Assembly: GCA_045804265.1 (NCBI GenBank)
Contig: JBJMNK010000030.1
Location: 10,498-74,497 of the forward strand
Source of the DNA: JABFXC01 sp045804265
Lineage (GTDB): Bacteria; Gemmatimonadota; Gemmatimonadetes; Gemmatimonadales; Gemmatimonadaceae
Length of the DNA: 64,000 nt
Direction: 5' to 3'
Shown piece by piece: positions 7,845-15,008 of this stretch. A program made the position numbers and the translations under genes. Numbering within the stretch: the stretch's first letter is position 1; each line of letters opens with the position of its first letter. Below the pieces are notes generated by a model. The model had not been told where the DNA came from. It ran no database searches and saw only the letters and a list, made by a program, of their open reading frames with translations.

Positions 7845-9200
7845 ATGCCGGCAGACGATTACTCGCGTCGTGAATTCATCGGTGTCAGCGCCGCGGTCGC
7901 TGGTGCGTCGCTCGCGGCGAAGACGATCGCGCTTACGCCGAAACCACTGTTCGCTGCGCCTCCCCGCGTCGCGCCGAGCGACCGCCTCCGATTCGGGATG
8001 GTCGGCATCGGGATGCAGGGGTCGAACCTGCTCGCGACGTCGATTCAGTTGCCCGGCGTCGAATGCGCGGGCGCGGCGGATCTCTACGACGGACGGCATA
8101 CCCTCGCGCGCGAGATCGTGCGTCCCGACCTGCCGGTGACGCGGCGCTACCAGCAATTGCTCGACGACAAGAGCATCGACTGCATCGTCGCCGCGGTCCC
8201 CGACCACTGGCATCGGCAGATCGTGGTCGACGCTGTCAGCGCCGGGAAGGACATCTACTGCGAGAAGCCGATGTCGCACAGCGCCGCGGACGGGGTCGCG
8301 ATGGTCGCCGCCGTGAAGAAGAGCGGCCGCATCGTGCAGATCGGATCGCAGCGGGTCAGCTCGAACGTCACGGCGAAGGCGCGCGAGATGATCGCGCAGG
8401 GGATGCTCGGCGACCTGATGCTCGTCGAAGGGTGGCTTGGCCGGAACGACCCTAACGGCGCGTGGGAGTACCCGCCGCCGCCCGATCTCTCGACGAGCAC
8501 CGTCGACTGGGACACCTGGCAGGGCGACGTCAGGCCGAAGCGCGCGCTCGACCCTAACGTTTTCGCCCGCTGGCGCTGCTGGAAGGAGTACGGCACCGGC
8601 GTCGCCGGCGACCTGCTCGTCCACCTGATCAGCGGCATGATGTTCATGCTCGACATCAACGAAGCGCCGCGCCAGGCGTTCGCGGTCGGTGGGATCCGTC
8701 ACTTCAAGGACGGGCGCAACATGCCCGACGTGATCGCCACGAACTATTACTACGGCGACACTCCGGTCTACATGCGGCTCAACCTGGCGACCGAGATGCC
8801 CGAGACCTACCGCTTCCAGGGCTCGAAGGGGCTGCTCGAAGTCAACGAGGGCGGACTGACCTTCACGCCGCAGACCGGACAGGACTCGTCGCCGAGCTAT
8901 TACGCGTACAGCTTCCCGAAGGCGCTGCGCGACTCGTACTTCGCCAAGTGGCACGCCGAGAACGATGCGCGTGTCGCGAAGGAGGCGACGAGCGAGACGA
9001 TCGTCTTCCGCGGCCATGACTACGACGACATCGAGCCGCACCTCGCGAACTACTTCAACGCCGTCCGCTCACGGAAGCCGGTCGTCGAGGACGCCGTCTT
9101 CGGCCATCACGCCGCACTCGCCTGCCACATGGCGAACGAGTCGTACTTCCGGAAGAATGTCGTGACGTGGGACGAGGCGACGCAGACGATAAAAGGCTGA
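7845..9200 (+). CDS. Tat-exported Gfo/Idh/MocA-family oxidoreductase
   Basis: A 451-residue NAD(P)-dependent sugar/inositol-type oxidoreductase carrying a twin-arginine signal (SRREFIGVSAAVAGASLAA, Arg8-Arg9), so it is folded in the cytoplasm and exported. The Rossmann dinucleotide-binding motif is GMVGIGMQGSN; the family EKP motif is at Glu140 (YCEKPMSHS). The C-terminal part holds the usual DTWQG and GTGVAGDLLVH wording of the secreted subgroup. I chose the ATG at 7845 because the signal starts right after it and GGGAG precedes it; the frame is open upstream. The substrate cannot be deduced. Confidence 0.9.
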   Translation: MPADDYSRREFIGVSAAVAGASLAAKTIALTPKPLFAAPPRVAPSDRLRFGMVGIGMQGSNLLATSIQLPGVECAGAADLYDGRHTLAREIVRPDLPVTRRYQQLLDDKSIDCIVAAVPDHWHRQIVVDAVSAGKDIYCEKPMSHSAADGVAMVAAVKKSGRIVQIGSQRVSSNVTAKAREMIAQGMLGDLMLVEGWLGRNDPNGAWEYPPPPDLSTSTVDWDTWQGDVRPKRALDPNVFARWRCWKEYGTGVAGDLLVHLISGMMFMLDINEAPRQAFAVGGIRHFKDGRNMPDVIATNYYYGDTPVYMRLNLATEMPETYRFQGSKGLLEVNEGGLTFTPQTGQDSSPSYYAYSFPKALRDSYFAKWHAENDARVAKEATSETIVFRGHDYDDIEPHLANYFNAVRSRKPVVEDAVFGHHAALACHMANESYFRKNVVTWDEATQTIKG

Positions 9201-9225
9201 GCGGCGTCATCGCGCGGGAACGTCA

Positions 9226-9269
9226 AATGAACCGCTGAGAACTGCCGCGGCAGTTCTCAGCGGTTCATT
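9226..9269. terminator. 44-bp perfect palindrome between convergent genes
   Basis: Bases 9226-9247 are perfectly complementary to 9248-9269 (AATGAACCGCTGAGAACTGC at the left end) with no spacer. It lies between genes ending at 9200 (+) and 9303 (-), so it most likely serves as a bidirectional terminator. Confidence 0.8.
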
Positions 9270-9302
9270 GCCGTTGCTGGCGGCGGTTGCCGGCGGCACC
9301 CC

Positions 9303-10652
9303 TTACGCCGCGTCCGCGTGCACGGCTGGTTCTCTCCCGCCGATCTCGATCGCCTCGCCAAGCAGCACCGGCTGCCCGACGCGGAAGCCGTCGCCGGCGA
9401 TCTCGCTGGTGTCGCCTTCGTGATACGCATGCTCGCCGTGCTCGCTCAGGTCGATCCCCTGCAGCTCGCGCGACACGCTCGCCCGCAGCGCCGAGACCAT
9501 CGCCAGTCCCTTGAGGACGACGAACGTCATCCCGCCGGCGAAGACGATCGTGGAGAGCACCGCGATCGCCTGGATCCCGAGCAGGCGTGCATTGCCGGCG
9601 AGCAGCCCGTCGGCGCCGCCGGGGTTGATCGCCCGCTGGGCAAAGACGCCGGTGAGCAGCGCGCCGACGATACCGGCGACACCGTGGCAGGCGAAGACGT
9701 CGAGGGCGTCGTCGATCCTCGTCCGGTTGCGGAGCTGGATGGCGCCGTAGCTGGCGCCCGCGCCTAACGCTCCGATCGCGATCGCGGCAAGTGGGCTGAC
9801 GTAGCCCGCGGCCGGGGTGATCGCGACCAACCCGACGACGGCCCCTGTCGCCGCCCCCACCGCCGTCGCCTGCCCGGTGCGCCGGAGGTCGAGCATCACC
9901 CAGACGAGCAGCGCCGATGCCGCCGCGGTGTGCGACGTCAACAGCGCATTGGCGGCGATGCCATCGGCAGCGAGTGCCGAGCCGGCGTTGAAGCCGAACC
10001 ACCCGACCCAGAGCAGTCCGGCTCCGAGGAGGGTGAAAGGGACGTTGTGCGGAAGCAGCGCGGTGCGCCCGCGGTCACGGCGCTGGCCGAGGACGATTGC
10101 CGAGACGAGCGCCGCGGTCCCGGCGCTGACATGAACGACCGTCCCGCCGGCGAAGTCGAGCGCGCCTAACGTGTGCAGCCAGCCGTCGGTCGCCCACACC
10201 CAATGGGCGAGCGGATCGTAGACCAGCGTCGTCCAGAGCGCGGCGAAGGCGAGGTACATCGGGAAGCGGATCCGCTCGACCATCGCGCCGGAGATCAGCG
10301 CGACGGTGATGCCGGCGAACATCGCCTGGAAGGCGACGAACGCGACATGGGGGATGGTCGCCGAATAAGGGCCGGCGCCAAGCCCGATCGCGCGCAGCCC
10401 GGCCCAGCGCAGGTCGCCCGTCGCGCCGCCGGGGGCGAACGAGAGCGTGTAGCCTAACGCGACCCACTGCACGCTGACGAGCGCCAGCGCGGCGAAGCTC
10501 ATCATGAAGGTGTTGAGCACAGCGCGCGAGCGAACGAGCCCGCCGTAGAAGAGGGCGAGCCCGGGGACCATCAGCAGGACCAGCGCGGTGGCGACCAGCG
10601 TCCAGGCGGTGTCGCCGGCGGAGATCGCGGAAGCTTCCGGCAGCGCGATCAT
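9303..10652 (-). CDS. amtB: Ammonium transporter
   Basis: A 449-residue Amt/Mep/Rh channel with about eleven membrane segments. Family landmarks include GLALFYGGLVRSR after the first helix, DFAGGTVVHVSAGTAAL with the first pore histidine region, and ACHGVAGIVGALLTGVFA with the second. The C-terminal cytoplasmic tail, which contacts PII proteins, is present. The start overlaps the upstream glnK stop by 4 nt (10649-10652), the classical glnK-amtB pairing. It imports ammonium when nitrogen is scarce. Confidence 0.97.
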   Translation of the reverse strand: MIALPEASAISAGDTAWTLVATALVLLMVPGLALFYGGLVRSRAVLNTFMMSFAALALVSVQWVALGYTLSFAPGGATGDLRWAGLRAIGLGAGPYSATIPHVAFVAFQAMFAGITVALISGAMVERIRFPMYLAFAALWTTLVYDPLAHWVWATDGWLHTLGALDFAGGTVVHVSAGTAALVSAIVLGQRRDRGRTALLPHNVPFTLLGAGLLWVGWFGFNAGSALAADGIAANALLTSHTAAASALLVWVMLDLRRTGQATAVGAATGAVVGLVAITPAAGYVSPLAAIAIGALGAGASYGAIQLRNRTRIDDALDVFACHGVAGIVGALLTGVFAQRAINPGGADGLLAGNARLLGIQAIAVLSTIVFAGGMTFVVLKGLAMVSALRASVSRELQGIDLSEHGEHAYHEGDTSEIAGDGFRVGQPVLLGEAIEIGGREPAVHADAA

Positions 10653-11062
10653 GCGATTCCTTCCGATTCGTGCATCTCGGCCTGCTCCTCGGCGCGCGCC
10701 TGCACCTCGTCGGCGGTGACCGGGGTCAGTGCTTCGACGTCGCGCTCACCGGTGCGGATGCGGATCACCTGCTCGAGCGGCTGGATGAAGATCTTCCCGT
10801 CGCCGACTTCGCCGGTGCGCGCCGAGTAGAGGATCGCGTTGACCGTCGCTTCGACGAAGGGCTCCGAGACGGCCATCTCGATCCGCACCTTGTCGCGGAA
10901 CTCGAAGAGGACGGCGGAGCCGCGGTACTGCTCGATGACTTCGTGCTCGCCGCCATGTCCGCTGACCCGGGAGAGCGTCATCCCGGTCACGCCGACCCTG
11001 AAGAGGGCTTCCTTGACGACGTGCAGCCGCTCCGGGCGCACGACCGTGACGATCAGCTTCAT
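10649..11062 (-). CDS. glnK: PII nitrogen-regulatory protein (GlnK-like)
   Basis: A 137-residue PII signal protein. The T-loop contains the Tyr-Arg-Gly of the uridylylation site (EQYRG) and the B-loop reads TGEVGDGKIFIQPLE. GlnK-type proteins block AmtB when nitrogen is plentiful, and the overlap with amtB supports this role. Typical PII proteins have 112 residues; this one has an acidic, Glu/Ala-rich C-terminal extension of about 25 residues. The T-loop N-terminal half (GHGGEHEVIEQ) also differs from the common RGHTEIYRG form. The AT-richer 277 bp upstream presumably carries nitrogen-responsive control. Confidence 0.95.
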   Translation of the reverse strand: MKLIVTVVRPERLHVVKEALFRVGVTGMTLSRVSGHGGEHEVIEQYRGSAVLFEFRDKVRIEMAVSEPFVEATVNAILYSARTGEVGDGKIFIQPLEQVIRIRTGERDVEALTPVTADEVQARAEEQAEMHESEGIA

Positions 11063-11339
11063 TGGTCTCCTTCCGGCAGAAGTGGGTTCGACGGCAGGAT
11101 ACCATCACCCTGCGCGTACTGTCAAGCAGATCGTGCAAAAAACGCAACAAACTGCTCGAGTCGAAGCACTATCTGGCGCAATTTTGCAAAAACGCGACCC
11201 AAGTTCGGCAGAAATTACACGTCCTCTCATGCACGCCCCGGCCAGCGTCGGCCTGCGCGCCTTCCCCGATCGCGGTGACTTCCGCCCCGGCCGATCGTTA
11301 TTGATTGCATGATCAATAACCAGCCGCTAAATTGACCAA
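11063..11339. promoter_or_regulatory. Divergent control region between glnK and the TetR gene
   Basis: This 277-bp region is clearly less GC-rich than the genes and must hold both divergent promoters. Two direct repeats are visible: TGCAAAAAACGCAAC at 11134-11148 and TGCAAAAACGCGAC at 11185-11198, about 51 bp apart. They could bind a nitrogen regulator upstream of glnK. The right end holds the TetR operator listed separately. No sigma-54 promoter with correct spacing was found. Confidence 0.5.
11297..11320. promoter_or_regulatory. Probable TetR-family operator
   Basis: Inverted repeat with perfect 9-bp arms, GTTATTGAT (11297-11305) and ATCAATAAC (11312-11320), around TGCATG. It lies 19 bp before the GTG start of the TetR gene, and a third half-site ATCAATAA recurs at the start codon (11342-11349). 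The layout suggests autoregulation and control of the downstream desaturase. Confidence 0.75.
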
Positions 11340-11984
11340 GTGATCAATAAGACCCGAGACCGCCCCACGCTCGCACGTCGACGCGCGCCGGAAGAGGAGC
11401 GCCGCGAGACGATCCTTCGCGCCGCGTTCGCCGTCGCCGCTCGCGACCGGCTGGGCGGGGTGACCGCCCGCGCCGTCGCCGCCGAAGCGGGGATCAGCTC
11501 GGGGCTCGTCTTCTTCTACTTCGAGTCGCTCGACAACCTGCTCGTCGAGCTGCTCGACTGGCTCCTCGCGCAGACGATCGTCGCCGGCGATACGCCGGAC
11601 CGTCTCTCGCACATCACAGACCCCGGCGCGCGGATGATGCTCGCGATCCGCCGCGACGTCGAATGGCTGCCGCGCCAGCGCGAGCGCGTCGAGCTGTTCT
11701 TCGACTACTGGGTGCTCGGCACCCGCCATCCCGCCATCCGCAAGAAGATCCGGCGCGCGCTCGATCGCTATCGCGACGCGTTCGAGCCGCTCGCTCGCGC
11801 GCTCGTCGACAGCGATCGCGATCGCTATGCGGGGATGACCGCCGAAGGGCTGGCGTCCGTCGCCGCCGGCTTCGTCGAAGGCTGCGCGCTGCAGGTCGTG
11901 ATGGACCCGGAACAGTTCGACGTCGAGCGAGCGATGACGACACTCGCTGCGCTCGTCCGCGCACCCGCTTCCGCACTCGCCTGA
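11340..11984 (+). CDS. TetR/AcrR-family transcriptional regulator (DesT-like by context)
   Basis: A 214-residue repressor. The N-terminal helix-turn-helix reads TARAVAAEAGISSGLVFFYF after an RRETILRAAFAVAA lead helix; the rest is the all-helical ligand-binding domain. The start is a GTG at 11340; no other start codon is plausible before the DNA-binding domain. The gene precedes a fatty-acid desaturase by 51 bp, the arrangement of DesT-type regulators that sense acyl-CoA unsaturation. That ligand is an inference from context only. Confidence 0.9.
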   Translation: MINKTRDRPTLARRRAPEEERRETILRAAFAVAARDRLGGVTARAVAAEAGISSGLVFFYFESLDNLLVELLDWLLAQTIVAGDTPDRLSHITDPGARMMLAIRRDVEWLPRQRERVELFFDYWVLGTRHPAIRKKIRRALDRYRDAFEPLARALVDSDRDRYAGMTAEGLASVAAGFVEGCALQVVMDPEQFDVERAMTTLAALVRAPASALA

Positions 11985-11992
11985 CTCTCCGA

Positions 11993-12013
11993 CGATCGCG
12001 TCAGGCGCGATCG
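11993..12013. terminator. Short hairpin between TetR and desaturase genes
   Basis: Perfect 8-bp arms CGATCGCG (11993-12000) and CGCGATCG (12006-12013) around TCAGG. It could be a terminator or attenuator of the TetR transcript or an operator-like site for the desaturase; no T-tract follows. Confidence 0.5.
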
Positions 12014-12035
12014 CACACTACTCGACCAGGACCCG

Positions 12036-13121
12036 ATGCAAACGATCACGACCATGCCGGCCGCCAAGCCCGATCACGACGACTTCCACGACGACATCAT
12101 CTATCCACAGGTGCTGCCGTTCATTCTCGTCCACGTCGCCGCGCTGACCGCCTTCTTCACCGGCGTCACCCGCGGGGCGCTGATCCTCTGTGTCGTGCTC
12201 TACGTCGCGCGGATGTTCGGCGTCACCGCTGGCTACCATCGCTACTTCTCTCACCGGACCTTCAGGACGAGCCGCGTCGGGCAGTTCCTGCTCGCCTTCC
12301 TCGCCCAGAGCTCGGCGCAGCGCGGGATCCTCTGGTGGGCGTCGCTGCACCGCCATCATCACCGGCACTCGGACACCGAGCAGGACATTCACTCGCCGCG
12401 GCAGCGTGGCTTCCTCTTCTCGCATGTCGGCTGGGTCTTCCATCCGAAGAATTCGAAGACCGACCTCTCGGCCGTGCCCGACCTCACGAAGTACCCGGAG
12501 CTGGTCTGGCTCGACAAGCACCCGTACTTCCCGGCGACGATCCTCGGCATCGCCTGCTTCGCGTTAGGCGGCTGGACCGCGCTCGTCGTCGGCTTCGTCT
12601 GGAGCACGGTGCTCCTGTACCACGGCACCTTCTTCATCAATTCGCTGGCGCACGTGCACGGCTCGCAGCGCTACGTCACCGGCGACGACTCGCGCAACAA
12701 CTGGTGGCTCGCGGTCATCACGCTTGGCGAGGGCTGGCACAACAACCATCACGCCTACCAGCGCTCGACGCGGCAGGGCTTTCGCTGGTACGAGTTCGAC
12801 CCGACGTTCTATGCGCTGACCGCGCTGTCGTGGATGCGCGTCGTGTCCGAGCTCGGTGCACCGCCGGCTGACGTCGTCAGCAATGAGCGGCGGTTAGGCA
12901 GGGCGGTGATCGAGAAGGTCGCCCGCCAGCTCGCCGCCGAGATCATCGCCGAGCTTCCGCACCTGCACATCCCGACGCGAGAGGCGATCCACGCGTTCGC
13001 CGAGCGCATGCTCGCCGCCACGCCGTCGATGGACGAGATCGTGGAGCGGGCGCGCGAGCACCTGGCCGAGCTGGTGTCGCTGCACCTGTCGGCCGGCCAG
13101 GGCACGCCGAGTCCGGCCTGA
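12036..13121 (+). CDS. Acyl-CoA/acyl-lipid desaturase (delta-9 type)
   Basis: A 361-residue integral-membrane di-iron desaturase that introduces a double bond into fatty acyl chains. The three histidine boxes are complete: HRYFSH (from His68), HRHHH (from His105) and HNNHH in the C-terminal half. Four hydrophobic membrane-spanning stretches alternate with them as in stearoyl-CoA desaturases. A C-terminal extension of about 70 residues is helical and amphipathic. The TetR gene immediately upstream probably controls it, adjusting membrane fluidity. Confidence 0.94.
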   Translation: MQTITTMPAAKPDHDDFHDDIIYPQVLPFILVHVAALTAFFTGVTRGALILCVVLYVARMFGVTAGYHRYFSHRTFRTSRVGQFLLAFLAQSSAQRGILWWASLHRHHHRHSDTEQDIHSPRQRGFLFSHVGWVFHPKNSKTDLSAVPDLTKYPELVWLDKHPYFPATILGIACFALGGWTALVVGFVWSTVLLYHGTFFINSLAHVHGSQRYVTGDDSRNNWWLAVITLGEGWHNNHHAYQRSTRQGFRWYEFDPTFYALTALSWMRVVSELGAPPADVVSNERRLGRAVIEKVARQLAAEIIAELPHLHIPTREAIHAFAERMLAATPSMDEIVERAREHLAELVSLHLSAGQGTPSPA

Positions 13122-13285
13122 CGATCCGGCCGGCAGCATCGGCAAAACGCGCTCGGCATCATCCTGGACGGGCTGAGCGCGGCTGAACTGAAGGCGGTTC
13201 CAACCTTTCGCGCGGCGGCGGTATCCCATGTTCGTCGCGTCGCCAGCCTGGCGATCGCCTTGTCCAACCTTGGCCGAGACCAGCC

Positions 13286-14266
13286 ATGTCGCCTTTCGCC
13301 ATGCGCGTCAATCGCGCGCTGCTTCCAGTGCTCGCCGCTGCTTCATTCGCTGCCACCGCGGCGAGAGCCGGTGCGCAGGCCGGCCCCCGCGGATATTTCC
13401 ACGTCAGCAAGCAGGAGCGCGGCTCGCAGCTTCAGCTCGAACTGACGAACACGCGCGACGACTCTCGCAATCGGATGAGCACGTCGTTCAGCATCGATGC
13501 GGCCGAGCTGTCGGGGCTATCCCGGTCGCAGCTCGACGCGCCAGGCGGAACGAAGCTGCACTTCACGCTGACGCGCGACGCCGGGGTCTTCACCTTCGAT
13601 GGCGAAGTGCGCGGCGGCGAAGGCAGCGGTGAATACTCCTTCGCCGGCGACGCGCGATTTGCCGATGCGCTCGCGCAGCGCGGCTATCCACACGCGAGCG
13701 AAATGGAGCAGCTTCGCCTTGCGCTCGGCAACGTCACGCTGGCGGTCGTCGACGAGCTGAAGACGGACGGCTACAGCCAGCCCAGCCTGGCGGAGCTGGC
13801 GCGGATGGGGCTTCACGGCGTGGACATCGATTACGTGCGCGACATGCGTGCGTCAGGCTACCGGCTCGGCGACGTCCCGACGCTGACCCGCTTTCGCGAC
13901 CACGGCGTCGACCCCGAGTACGTTGCCGAGTTGAAGAAGGCGGGCTATTCCGACCTCGCGCCGGAGGAGCTGGTGCACTTCCGCGACCACGGAGTGGACG
14001 GCGACTACATCGGCGAGCTGGCGAGCGAAGGCTACGATCACGAATCGGGAGACGCGGTGCTTCGCGCCCGCGATCATGGCGTGACAGGCTCGTTCATCAA
14101 GGGCTTTCGCGAAGCCGGTTACACGAACCTCACGCTCGCCGAGCTGGTGCGACTGCACGACCACGGGGTGACGAGCAGCTACGCGCGCCGGATGCAGAAG
14201 GCGCGCGGGACGATGCTCTCGTCGGAAGACCTCGTCTACGCCAGGGACCACGGCGTAGAGCGTTAG
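13286..14266 (+). CDS. Secreted protein with approximately 28-residue DHGV repeats
   Basis: A 326-residue protein with a signal peptide ending ARAGAQ. Residues about 30-125 form a beta-rich domain. From about 135 to the end come at least five tandem units of 28-29 residues with the core RxRDHGVDxxYVxELxxAGYxxL, for example FRDHGVDPEYVAELKKAGY and FRDHGVDGDYIGELASEGY. The first unit is degenerate (GLHGVDIDYVRDMRASGY) and the last is cut after DHGVER. Similar repeats occur, as I recall, beside BlaR1/M56-type genes in related bacteria, but no function is established here. The stop codon lies in a CGTTAGGC octamer of a terminator. Confidence 0.8.
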   Translation: MSPFAMRVNRALLPVLAAASFAATAARAGAQAGPRGYFHVSKQERGSQLQLELTNTRDDSRNRMSTSFSIDAAELSGLSRSQLDAPGGTKLHFTLTRDAGVFTFDGEVRGGEGSGEYSFAGDARFADALAQRGYPHASEMEQLRLALGNVTLAVVDELKTDGYSQPSLAELARMGLHGVDIDYVRDMRASGYRLGDVPTLTRFRDHGVDPEYVAELKKAGYSDLAPEELVHFRDHGVDGDYIGELASEGYDHESGDAVLRARDHGVTGSFIKGFREAGYTNLTLAELVRLHDHGVTSSYARRMQKARGTMLSSEDLVYARDHGVER

Positions 14267-14294
14267 GCGGAGGCGGGCGCCGGCGCGCCTAACG
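14261..14294. terminator. Bidirectional hairpin formed by inverted CGTTAGGCG copies
   Basis: CGTTAGGCG (14261-14269) and CGCCTAACG (14286-14294) are inverted copies separated by 16 GC-rich bases. The TAG stop codons of both convergent genes (14264-14266 on plus, 14289-14291 on minus) lie inside the two arms. Confidence 0.75.
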
Positions 14295-14900
14295 GTGGCA
14301 ACCGGCGACCGCGAGCACGGCTCCCAGTCCGCCGAGAAGTGGCGCGGTGCCGAGCCGGATCGAACGACTCGGAGGGGTGTGCTGCGGATCATGTGAAGCG
14401 GTGACGAGCCCGGGAAGCAACCCCAGAACACTCCCGGCGCTCGCGCGCCAGATCGCCTCGCGCGTTGGGCAGCCGCGCTGCCGGGCCATGATTACCGCCC
14501 CGGCGGTCGCGCCAACGAACGAGCCCGCGAACCAGCCAGCCTTTGTGCCGTCGGAAACGTAGAGAAAACAGGGACCAAACAGGAACTCGGGTTGCTCGCC
14601 GCGATGTTTGCGTTCGCAACGTGCACTGTCGAACAGGTTTCCCAATACTGCCCCATCGACCCCTATGACCGCGGCGCCGCCCATCGACGTCAGCGCAAGC
14701 ACGGGTACGCTCGTCGTGAGCGGGCGCTTCACGGGCCGGACTGTCGTGTCAGGAGTTGTCGTGCTGTCGCCGCGCGCCGTCACTGTGTCTGTGGGTGAAG
14801 AAGATTGTGCCGCGCCGGGCCGCGGACCGAGAACCGTCGCGACCAGCATTGCCGAAAGCGCGGTGTAGCACCCCGGCGGTCGAGAGAAGGCAAGCGTCAT
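14289..14900 (-). CDS. Hypothetical exported/membrane protein
   Basis: A 203-residue protein with a signal-like N-terminus (cleavage near GAAQSSS), then a Thr/Asp/Pro linker of about 30 residues. Four hydrophobic, glycine/alanine-rich stretches follow (VLALTSMGGAAVIGVDGAVLG; AGWFAGSFVGATAGAVIM; ASAGSVLGLLPGLV; APLLGGLGAVLAVAG), which look like glycine-zipper membrane segments. Four Cys residues occur in the loops. I recognise no family. It is convergent with the DHGV-repeat gene. Confidence 0.6.
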   Translation of the reverse strand: MTLAFSRPPGCYTALSAMLVATVLGPRPGAAQSSSPTDTVTARGDSTTTPDTTVRPVKRPLTTSVPVLALTSMGGAAVIGVDGAVLGNLFDSARCERKHRGEQPEFLFGPCFLYVSDGTKAGWFAGSFVGATAGAVIMARQRGCPTREAIWRASAGSVLGLLPGLVTASHDPQHTPPSRSIRLGTAPLLGGLGAVLAVAGCHR

Positions 14901-14964
14901 GAGTGCACCGGCTGGAGTCGATGGCGGGGCTGAAGTACCTCGCCATTCGCCACGATGCGCACAC

Positions 14965-14994
14965 CGTCAGGCGACCGTCATACGTCGCCTGACG
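14965..14994. terminator. Hairpin of inverted CGTCAGGCGAC copies
   Basis: Perfect 11-bp arms CGTCAGGCGAC (14965-14975) and GTCGCCTGACG (14984-14994) around an 8-base loop. It lies just after the 3' end of the minus-strand gene at 15009 and is read in that direction, so it is a likely terminator. The arms contain the iterated octamer in its C form. Confidence 0.75.
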
Positions 14995-15008
14995 TAGAAG
15001 CCGGGTGC

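Noticed and set aside
11174..11188. Possible sigma-54 promoter TGGCGCAATTTTGCA near glnK
   Set aside because: GG and GC are separated by 9 instead of 10 bases and the orientation points to the TetR gene, not to glnK.
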